From assembly GCA_964528095.1 (NCBI GenBank), contig CAZGSG010000366.1, positions 1 to 5,864 on the forward strand: 5,864 nt of DNA, in the 5' to 3' direction. This document shows positions 1 through 4,809 of the stretch, piece by piece. The position numbers and the translations under genes were made by a program. Numbering within the stretch: the stretch's first letter is position 1; each line of letters begins with the position of its first letter. The notes under the pieces were generated by a model. The model was not told where the DNA came from. It was given only the letters and a program-made list of their open reading frames with translations, and did no database searches. This DNA is from CAZGSG01 sp964528095 (GTDB lineage: Bacteria; Bacteroidota; Bacteroidia; Chitinophagales; Chitinophagaceae).

Positions 1-186
1 GATGCTGCCCCTTATTTCAGGGTATTCAATCCCTACCTGCAAACAAAAAAGTTTGATGCTGATCTTGTATATATTCGCAAATGGATACCTGAGCTGGATG
101 AACTAAGTTACCCGCAGCCGATCGTGGAGCATGATTTTGCCCGTAAACGCTGCCTGGAAGCATATGGTAAAGCATTAAAGAAATAA
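1..186 (+). CDS. phrB: DNA photolyase, C-terminal fragment (5' end outside window)
   Basis: The frame is open from the first base and ends at TAA 184-186, giving 61 residues. They match the C-terminal end of the FAD-binding domain of the cryptochrome/photolyase family: an almost N-terminal DAAPYFRVFNP, then Q..KFD, YIRKWIPEL, YPQPIVEHDFARKR and a final EAYGKA helix. In class I CPD photolyases this segment closes the FAD pocket; the enzyme uses blue light to split pyrimidine dimers. The antenna domain, most FAD contacts and the tryptophan electron chain lie upstream of the window, so a cryptochrome-like or (6-4)-type role cannot be excluded. The last 12 bases overlap the 3' end of the convergent mqnD gene. 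The family call is firm; the exact subtype is inferred. Confidence 0.88.
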   Translation, partial: DAAPYFRVFNPYLQTKKFDADLVYIRKWIPELDELSYPQPIVEHDFARKRCLEAYGKALKK

Positions 187-1005
187 AGCGCCATCTACTT
201 CATCTTCCTTGCCGTTGGCAGCAAGATAAACCTTGTATAAAGTAAGGATGGCTTCCCTGACCTGCCCGCCCAGGTCGAGACTGTAATTGTTTACATACAG
301 ATCGATATGCTGCCGCATCACTTCTTCGCTCATTGTTTGCGAATGTTGTTTTACATAATCGGTGATGACAGGATAGTTTGCAAACGCATATTCAAGACTT
401 TTACGGATCAGTTCATTTACCCTTACTGCTACCGATCTTTTTACAGACTGGCTGATGGCAATACCGCCTAATGGAATAGGCGTATTCATTTTTTCCTCCC
501 AGTACTCACCCAGGTCCATCACTTTATGCAGCCCTTTTTGCGCATAGGTAAACCGGTTTTCATGAATGATCACACCCATAGCCGTTTCTCCATTTAATAC
601 AGCGTCTTCAATAGAAGAAAACAGCATCGGCTTTTTATTGGTAGCTGTTGGAAAAGCAAAATTGAGCAGGAGGTTAGCAGTTGTATGTACACCGGGAATA
701 GCAATGGAAGACTGGGCCGCCTGTTCTGCTGTTGCTGCATTTTTTGCAATCAGTAGCGGGCCTACGCCTTTTCCCAATGCACTGCCTGCAGATAACAGGA
801 TATAATTTTCAAGGGATTGAAAAAATGCGGGAAAGCTCAGTTTGGTGATATCCAGCTTATCTTCTATTGCCCATTTATTGAGTGTTTCCACATCTTCCAG
901 TACTGCTTCAAATTCAAGGTCGCCGGTATCGATTTTTTTATTGATCAATGCGTCGAAAATAAATGTATCGTTGGGGCAGGGACTAAATCCTAAAGTAAGT
1001 TTCAT
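175..1005 (-). CDS. mqnD: 1,4-dihydroxy-6-naphthoate synthase (futalosine menaquinone pathway)
   Basis: MqnD converts cyclic dehypoxanthinyl futalosine to 1,4-dihydroxy-6-naphthoate, the last dedicated ring-forming step of the futalosine route to menaquinone; it is a cytosolic enzyme with a periplasmic-binding-protein-like fold. The 276 residues are full length for the family. Visible signatures are SPCPNDTF at residues 8-15, a glycine-rich SAGSALGKGVGPL at 72-84, PGVHTTANLLL at 104-114, IHENRF at 147-152 and WEEKMNTPIPLGG at 169-181. His148 corresponds to the catalytic base described for the Thermus enzyme (by motif, not alignment). The ATG at 1003-1005 lies inside the end of mqnB (23-bp overlap), so translational coupling is likely; there is no Shine-Dalgarno before it. 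Its TAA at 175-177 lies within the convergent photolyase gene. Confidence 0.95.
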   Translation of the reverse strand: MKLTLGFSPCPNDTFIFDALINKKIDTGDLEFEAVLEDVETLNKWAIEDKLDITKLSFPAFFQSLENYILLSAGSALGKGVGPLLIAKNAATAEQAAQSSIAIPGVHTTANLLLNFAFPTATNKKPMLFSSIEDAVLNGETAMGVIIHENRFTYAQKGLHKVMDLGEYWEEKMNTPIPLGGIAISQSVKRSVAVRVNELIRKSLEYAFANYPVITDYVKQHSQTMSEEVMRQHIDLYVNNYSLDLGGQVREAILTLYKVYLAANGKEDEVDGALFL

Positions 1006-1663
1006 TGTGTTGTGCTATACTATTTAACAGGTCTATTAATTTTTCGTTCAATTGAGTAATTGCTTTTTTCATCTCCCATTTCGATTTATCCCGCTCACCA
1101 ATCTCATTGGAGATAGAGCGTAGTTGTATAAATGGGATCTGTTGTTGCAAACATACATAATGAAAAGCGGCGCCTTCCATACTTTCAACTACCGGCATAA
1201 GATTTTTTTTATACCATTCAATCCTCTGCGCATCGGTTGAGATCTCATTTACCGTAACAGCCCTTACTTCTTCCAACCCGGTCAATACCGCGAGTAGCTG
1301 CCAGGGGTTTTGCAAAAATTTATTGGTGAATGGGGCTAAATTTTTATCAGCCAGGTTGAGATCAAAGATATCCCTGAACTGGCCTGACTCCCAAACGCCT
1401 AAATCCGCGAAAAGGTCTTCTTTGATCACCAGCGTTTTACCAATCTGCTGTGGGGTAAAAGCGCCCGCCACGCCTGCCTGAATGGCAATGGACGGCTTTT
1501 TTGCCAGAATGGAATTGGTTAACTGATAGGTAGTGGCCACGCTACCGACGCCTGTGAGCAACAGTTTTATCTCCCATTCCCCAATGCAAAACCCCTGTTT
1601 GTCCAGGAAATCGTTGACTGGTTGGAGTTCGCCGGCTGTGGCGGCTGTTAACAGGAGGTACAT
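983..1663 (-). CDS. mqnB: Futalosine hydrolase
   Basis: MqnB removes hypoxanthine from futalosine to give dehypoxanthine futalosine, the substrate of MqnC in menaquinone synthesis. The 226-residue protein has the nucleoside phosphorylase fold: an N-terminal strand MYLLLTAATAGEL, TGVG at 37-40, AGVAGAF at 63-69, the purine/ribose motif VVESMEGAAF at 158-167, and RSISNEIGERDKSKW at 182-196, which is characteristic of futalosine hydrolases as opposed to MTA/SAH nucleosidase. The adjacent mqnD strongly supports the assignment. The start at 1663 is favoured because the family begins with exactly this short strand; no ribosome-binding site precedes it, and a -7-like element ends only four bases before the ATG (see the promoter entry). 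The TAG stop lies inside mqnD. mqnA and mqnC are not in the window. Confidence 0.93.
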   Translation of the reverse strand: MYLLLTAATAGELQPVNDFLDKQGFCIGEWEIKLLLTGVGSVATTYQLTNSILAKKPSIAIQAGVAGAFTPQQIGKTLVIKEDLFADLGVWESGQFRDIFDLNLADKNLAPFTNKFLQNPWQLLAVLTGLEEVRAVTVNEISTDAQRIEWYKKNLMPVVESMEGAAFHYVCLQQQIPFIQLRSISNEIGERDKSKWEMKKAITQLNEKLIDLLNSIAQHNETYFRI

Positions 1664-1667
1664 TTTG

Positions 1668-1675
1668 CAAATATC
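1668..1675 (-). promoter_or_regulatory. Possible -7 promoter element for mqnBD (leaderless)
   Basis: On the minus strand GATATTTG matches the Bacteroidota -7 consensus TAnnTTTG at five of six defined positions and ends four bases before the mqnB ATG. If used, transcription would begin at or next to the start codon, giving a leaderless mRNA. No clear TTG -33 element lies at the usual distance upstream, so this is a weak call resting on the -7 match and on the lack of any ribosome-binding sequence. Confidence 0.25.
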
Positions 1676-1682
1676 GTAATGA

Positions 1683-1709
1683 TTGGCATTCCTTTCTTAA
1701 ATACCTTTG
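1683..1709 (+). promoter_or_regulatory. Bacteroidota-type promoter for the pterin operon
   Basis: TACCTTTG at 1702-1709 is a perfect match to the Bacteroidota sigma-ABfr -7 consensus TAnnTTTG, and a TTG at 1683-1685 can serve as the -33 element. The 16-base spacing is slightly shorter than usual. Predicted transcription start is near 1714, giving a leader of about 60 bases before the ATG at 1774. It lies in the divergent region between mqnB and the first pterin gene, points right, and is the only consensus-quality promoter seen ahead of the three pterin genes. Confidence 0.55.
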
Positions 1710-1738
1710 CATTCCTGTACGCAATGAGCGGGCAGGGG

Positions 1739-1757
1739 TAAGCGCTTAGCGCATAAG
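1739..1757 (+). promoter_or_regulatory. Palindromic element in the leader of the pterin operon
   Basis: TAAGCGCTTA (1739-1748) is a perfect 10-base palindrome, followed directly by GCGCATAAG. The same bases allow competing small hairpins: GCGC 1742-1745 with GCGC 1749-1752, or CTTA 1745-1748 with TAAG 1754-1757. It sits downstream of the predicted transcription start and about 17 bases before the start codon, so it could be a repressor site or a leader structure. It does not match the preQ1, THF or other riboswitch cores I know. Function is not established. Confidence 0.25.
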
Positions 1758-1773
1758 AGACAATGTAAAAAGA

Positions 1774-2184
1774 ATGGTGTACCTGACAAGAGTTGAACAT
1801 TTTAATGCAGCCCACCGGTTGTATAACCCGGAATGGAGTCATGAAAAAAACGAGGACGTTTTTGGTAAATGTGCCAATGAGAACTGGCATGGGCATAATT
1901 ATGAATTATATGTGACAATTAAAGGCGACCCTGATCCCAATACCGGTTTTGTTTTTGACGCGAAAAAATTAAGTACCATCATCAATGAACATGTAGTAGA
2001 AAAACTGGACCATCGCAACCTGAATGTAGATGTAGAGTTTATGAAAGGAAAATTGTGCAGTACGGAAAACCTGACTGTTGCTATCTGGGAGCAGTTGCAG
2101 ATACATTTTTCTGGCAGTGTGCAATTACACTGTATCCGGTTATATGAAACACCGCGGATCTATGTAGAGTATTTTGGAAATTAG
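1774..2184 (+). CDS. 6-pyruvoyl-tetrahydropterin synthase/QueD family protein, copy 1
   Basis: A COG0720 enzyme; family members act on 7,8-dihydroneopterin triphosphate to make 6-pyruvoyl-tetrahydropterin (biopterin route) or 6-carboxy-tetrahydropterin (queuosine route). The 136 residues are a complete T-fold monomer. Zinc ligands are His14 in HFNAAHRL and His39/His41 in HGHNY; the catalytic set is Cys33 in FGKC with Asp79-His80 in LDHRNLN; the pterin-anchoring glutamate is Glu125 in LYETPR. Cys33 to the first His of HGH is C-x5-H, as in the rat biopterin enzyme, whereas E. coli QueD has C-x3-H. The start is preceded by an A-rich AAAAAGA, typical of Bacteroidota. It is the first gene of an operon with a paralogue and folE. 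Automatic annotation would probably say 6-carboxytetrahydropterin synthase (queD); the spacing makes a biopterin-type activity at least as likely. Confidence 0.9.
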   Translation: MVYLTRVEHFNAAHRLYNPEWSHEKNEDVFGKCANENWHGHNYELYVTIKGDPDPNTGFVFDAKKLSTIINEHVVEKLDHRNLNVDVEFMKGKLCSTENLTVAIWEQLQIHFSGSVQLHCIRLYETPRIYVEYFGN

Positions 2185-2257
2185 TATGGACCCGGGTTTG
2201 CAGGTTTATTTTTTAAGCCCCGAAGCAAGAATCTCCTACTATTGAATTAAAAATAAC

Positions 2258-2671
2258 ATGAGCAAAAAAGTAGCAGTATATCGCAGAGAACATTTTAATG
2301 CTGCACACCGGTTATTCAATCCTGATTGGGATGATGCGACCAATGACAAAATATTTGGCAAATGCGCATTGCCCCATTATCATGGGCATAATTATGAACT
2401 GGAAGTAAAAGTTGTAGGTAAGCCAGATAAAAAAACAGGATACGTAATAGACCTGAAGATCCTCAGCGACCTGATAAAAAAGGAAGTTCACGAGCGGTTC
2501 GATCATAAAAACCTGAACCTGGATACCAAAGAATTTAAACACCTGAATCCTACTGCGGAGAATATTGCGATCGTGATCTATGATCTGCTGCGGCCACATA
2601 TCGATAAGAAGATGGATATGCAGATAAGATTGTATGAGACCCCCCGTAATTTTGTGGAATACCCTGTGTAG
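2258..2671 (+). CDS. 6-pyruvoyl-tetrahydropterin synthase/QueD family protein, copy 2
   Basis: A 137-residue paralogue of the preceding gene, about 48% identical by hand alignment with a single one-residue gap. It keeps every key residue: zinc ligands His17, His42 and His44, nucleophile Cys36 in FGKC, Asp82-His83 in FDHKNLN, and Glu127 in LYETPRNFVEY. It also has the C-x5-HGH spacing. It lies 73 bases after copy 1 and 43 bases before folE, on the same strand, so co-transcription is likely. It differs from copy 1 around the Cys-HGH loop (ALPHY versus ANENW), after the DH motif, and before the conserved PTAENIA stretch, where copy 1 reads CSTENLT. These are places where substrate or product choice could differ. 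Biopterin-type versus queuosine-type function is unresolved. Confidence 0.9.
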   Translation: MSKKVAVYRREHFNAAHRLFNPDWDDATNDKIFGKCALPHYHGHNYELEVKVVGKPDKKTGYVIDLKILSDLIKKEVHERFDHKNLNLDTKEFKHLNPTAENIAIVIYDLLRPHIDKKMDMQIRLYETPRNFVEYPV

Positions 2672-2714
2672 GTAATTATTTAAATAAACAACACACCTGT
2701 CAATAGATTAAGAT

Positions 2715-3317
2715 ATGGCGTACAAGAAATCAGAACAATACGACGAAGATGTAACATCCGGCTTAAGTGCCAATTATAAAAATGTACTGGGCCTGTTGGG
2801 AGAAGATGCTGAGCGGGAAGGTCTTTTAAAAACGCCTGAACGATTAGCCAAAGCCATGCAGTTTCTTACGCAGGGTTACCAGTTGGATGCAAGAGAGATC
2901 CTTAACTCCGCTAAATTTCATGAGCCGGTAAGTGAGATGATCGTGGTAAAGGATATCGAATTGTATAGTATGTGTGAACATCATATGCTGCCTTTTTTTG
3001 GCAAAGCACATATAGCTTATATACCCAATGGCTGGATCACAGGATTGAGCAAAATAGCGCGGATAGTGGATGTATATGCACGCCGGTTGCAGGTACAGGA
3101 ACGCCTGACCGTAGAAATAATGAATGCGATCAAAGACACGCTGAACCCGGTAGGGGTGGCGGTGGTGATTGAAGCTCAACATTTATGCATGATGATGCGG
3201 GGCGTGCAGAAACAAAATTCGGAAACGACCACCTCGGCTTTTGATGGGGAATTTCATAAAAATCCTACCCGAAGCGAGTTTTTAAAGCTGATCTCTTCAA
3301 ATCTGAGCCAGCGGTAA
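2715..3317 (+). CDS. folE: GTP cyclohydrolase I
   Basis: Catalyses GTP to 7,8-dihydroneopterin triphosphate plus formate, the entry step to folate, biopterin and queuosine. The 200 residues form a full type IA enzyme: an N-terminal helical part with EGLLKTPERLAKA at 35-47, then the T-fold with SMCEHHMLPFFGKAHIAYIP at 85-104, GLSKIARIVD at 110-119, the RLQVQERLT segment at 124-132, and EAQHLCMMMRG at 153-163. Zinc ligands Cys87, His90 and Cys158 and catalytic His89 and His156 correspond exactly to E. coli Cys110, His113, Cys181, His112 and His179 (constant offset of 23). It is the last gene of the pterin operon and supplies the substrate of the two upstream synthases. Only 43 bases, with no promoter match, separate it from the preceding gene. 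Confidence 0.97.
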   Translation: MAYKKSEQYDEDVTSGLSANYKNVLGLLGEDAEREGLLKTPERLAKAMQFLTQGYQLDAREILNSAKFHEPVSEMIVVKDIELYSMCEHHMLPFFGKAHIAYIPNGWITGLSKIARIVDVYARRLQVQERLTVEIMNAIKDTLNPVGVAVVIEAQHLCMMMRGVQKQNSETTTSAFDGEFHKNPTRSEFLKLISSNLSQR

Positions 3318-3327
3318 GCTATTTTAC

Positions 3328-3352
3328 CTTTATTAGTATAAAGATTTTTTTT
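3328..3352 (+). terminator. Probable intrinsic terminator after folE
   Basis: A perfect 6-bp stem CTTTAT / ATAAAG (3328-3333 with 3338-3343), a 4-base loop, then one A and eight consecutive T residues (3345-3352), 10 bases after the folE stop codon. The geometry fits a factor-independent terminator, but the stem has only one G-C pair and would be weak, so some read-through into fabD is likely. Confidence 0.45.
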
Positions 3353-3364
3353 CTTACTTTCTTT

Positions 3365-3393
3365 GTGGCATTTTTGTTTGTAATAACTGCCAC
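3365..3393 (+). promoter_or_regulatory. Inverted repeat just upstream of the fabD start
   Basis: GTGGCA at 3365-3370 and TGCCAC at 3388-3393 form a perfect 6-bp inverted repeat separated by 17 bases, ending three bases before the fabD ATG. The enclosed CATTTTTG (3369-3376) matches the Bacteroidota -7 consensus at five of six positions, so the repeat may flank or overlap a weak fabD promoter. It could be a repressor site or an RNA hairpin covering the ribosome-binding region. Six base pairs alone could occur by chance. Confidence 0.3.
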
Positions 3394-3396
3394 TTC

Positions 3397-4287
3397 ATGA
3401 AACATGCTTTCGTATTTCCCGGCCAGGGATCCCAGTTTCCGGGTATGGGAAAGGATCATTATGCCAACAGCGCCTTTGCCAAGAAATTATTCGAGCAGGC
3501 CAACGAGGTATTGGGGTTCCGGATCTCTGATATCATGTTTGATGGCACAGAAGAAGACCTTAAACAAACAAAAGTCACTCAACCAGCCGTTTTTCTTCAT
3601 TCTATCATTGCTTTTCGCAGCATAGATGGCATAAAGCCTGATATGGTAGCAGGGCATTCCCTGGGAGAGTTTTCGGCCCTTGTAGCCAATGGTACACTAA
3701 GTTTTGATGATGCGCTGCAGCTGGTTGCCGTACGTGCAGGAGCTATGCAAAAAGCCTGCGAGATCAATCCCTCCACAATGGCTGCTGTGCTTGGACTTGC
3801 AGATGACAAGGTAGAAGCTATTTGCGATGAAGTACAAAAAGAAACCGGTGAAGTAGTAGTACCGGCTAACTATAATTGCCCTGGTCAGCTCGTGATCAGT
3901 GGTTCGCTCAAAGGAATTGAAATAGCCTGTGAAAGAATGAAAGCAGCAGGCGCAAAAAGAGCATTGGTATTACCTGTAGGCGGTGCTTTTCATTCACCAC
4001 TGATGGAGCCTGCAAAAAATGAACTGGCAACAGCTATTGCCACTACTAATTTTCATACGCCAACCTGTGCTGTTTACCAGAATATAGCCGCTAAAGCAAT
4101 CATTGACCGCGAAGAGATCAAGGAAAACCTGGTGGCGCAATTAACAGGAGCTGTTCGCTGGACGCAAAGCGTACAGGCCATGATCGCAGACGGCGCTTCC
4201 AAGTTTTCTGAAGTAGGCCCCGGTAAAGTACTGCAGGGACTTGTGCTGAAGATCAATAAGGCAATGGAAGTGGATGGAGTCAGCTAG
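3397..4287 (+). CDS. fabD: Malonyl-CoA:ACP transacylase
   Basis: FabD transfers malonyl from CoA to acyl carrier protein, feeding type II fatty-acid elongation in the cytosol. The 296 residues are the usual length for the stand-alone enzyme. The N-terminus HAFVFPGQGSQFPGMG carries the oxyanion glutamine (Gln10). The nucleophile is Ser88 in GHSLGE (86-91), the carboxylate-binding arginine is Arg113 in VAVRAGAMQ, the ferredoxin-like subdomain covers roughly 125-195, the catalytic histidine is His199 in GGAFHSPLM, Gln248 lies in QLTGAVRWT, and VGPGKVLQGL (273-282) closes the fold. The start is set by the canonical N-terminus. It lies 79 bases after folE and behind a probable weak terminator, so it is probably a separate unit. 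No other fab genes are adjacent. The gene ends convergently with the acetyltransferase gene. Confidence 0.97.
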   Translation: MKHAFVFPGQGSQFPGMGKDHYANSAFAKKLFEQANEVLGFRISDIMFDGTEEDLKQTKVTQPAVFLHSIIAFRSIDGIKPDMVAGHSLGEFSALVANGTLSFDDALQLVAVRAGAMQKACEINPSTMAAVLGLADDKVEAICDEVQKETGEVVVPANYNCPGQLVISGSLKGIEIACERMKAAGAKRALVLPVGGAFHSPLMEPAKNELATAIATTNFHTPTCAVYQNIAAKAIIDREEIKENLVAQLTGAVRWTQSVQAMIADGASKFSEVGPGKVLQGLVLKINKAMEVDGVS

Positions 4288-4289
4288 TT

Positions 4290-4359
4290 AATTCAAAAGT
4301 CAAAATTAAATATTCAAAAATAGCCCCGATGTCAGGAGGTTGTTTTTGACTTTTGAATT
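4290..4359. repeat. Perfect 16-bp inverted repeat with seven-base units; candidate bidirectional terminator
   Basis: AATTCAAAAGTCAAAA (4290-4305) is exactly complementary to TTTTGACTTTTGAATT (4344-4359), with a 38-base loop. The left side reads in seven-base steps: ATTCAAA 4291, AGTCAAA 4298, a degenerate ATTAAAT 4305, ATTCAAA 4312; the right arm is TTTTGAC then TTTTGAA. It begins two bases after the fabD stop, and its last base is the first base of the acetyltransferase stop codon, so it fills the convergent gap. In RNA it would form a long A-U-rich stem from either strand, suiting a bidirectional terminator, although no long T run follows. The repeat is plainly visible; its role is inferred. 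Confidence 0.8.
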
Positions 4360-4808
4360 TATATGTCGATTGCGCAATTCAGCCAACCGCCATCAATCTC
4401 CGCATTGTATTTTTTATAGAAATTAATGGCTGGCTCATTCCAGTCGAGCACCTGCCATACCATGCCGCTGAATTTTTTTTCTTTGGCTTCTTCGATCAGG
4501 CGTTCAAACAATAATTTACCAAGACCATTACCGCGCATTTTTTCTGTTACCAGCAGATCTTCGAGATACAGGCGTTGCCCTTTCCAGGTAGAATAACGGA
4601 TATAATACAATGCAAAGCCTTCTATTTTTCCATCGGCTTCGGCCACAAATGCAAACCATACGGGTGATGGGCCAAAGCCGCTTTCTTCAAAATGTTGTAG
4701 GGTGGCCGTCACAGCATCAGGCGCTTTTTCATAAACAGCCAGTTCCTGTACCAATTCCATTAAGCGGGAACAATCTTTTTTTTCAGCACGCCTGATCGTG
4801 ATATGCAT
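4359..4808 (-). CDS. GNAT N-acetyltransferase, diamine/thialysine (SSAT-like) type
   Basis: A 149-residue single-domain Gcn5-related acetyltransferase. The N-terminus ITIRRAEKKDC is the usual beta1-alpha1 of the fold. The acetyl-CoA pyrophosphate loop is RGNGLGK at 92-98, preceded by the beta4 strand LYLEDLLV at 80-87, and the C-terminal VLDWNEPAINFYKKYNAE (120-137) contains Tyr131, in the position of the usual general acid. The combination of YEK near 26-28, GFGPSP, YSTWKG at 72-77, YLED and LDWN is typical of the spermidine/spermine and thialysine N-acetyltransferase group, so a small amine or lysine-like substrate is plausible but unproven. The ATG follows the upstream hydrolase stop after a single base (TAA-C-ATG), implying translational coupling. 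Its stop codon overlaps the inverted repeat shared with fabD. Confidence 0.88.
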   Translation of the reverse strand: MHITIRRAEKKDCSRLMELVQELAVYEKAPDAVTATLQHFEESGFGPSPVWFAFVAEADGKIEGFALYYIRYSTWKGQRLYLEDLLVTEKMRGNGLGKLLFERLIEEAKEKKFSGMVWQVLDWNEPAINFYKKYNAEIDGGWLNCAIDI

Positions 4809-4809
4809 G

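Noticed and set aside
1714..1773. preQ1 or other known riboswitch in the leader of the pterin genes
   Set aside because: The leader lacks the characteristic preQ1 stem with its A-rich tail and other known riboswitch cores; only a small palindrome is present.
1648..1896. An 82-residue minus-strand frame crossing the mqnB/pterin divergent region
   Set aside because: It overlaps the promoter region and the conserved N-terminus of the first pterin synthase, and shows no family resemblance.
2237..2244. TACTATTG as an internal promoter before the second pterin synthase
   Set aside because: It matches five of six -7 positions, but no TTG lies at a suitable -33 distance and the gene order fits a single transcript.
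2186..2257. Terminator or small gene between the two pterin synthases
   Set aside because: CCCGGG is a restriction-type palindrome without a loop, no stem-loop with T run follows, and no open frame of note fits in the 73-base gap.
2676..2687. TTATTTAAATAA palindrome between the second pterin synthase and folE
   Set aside because: A 12-base A-T-only palindrome is likely by chance in A-T-rich intergenic DNA, and it has no loop or T run to make it a terminator.
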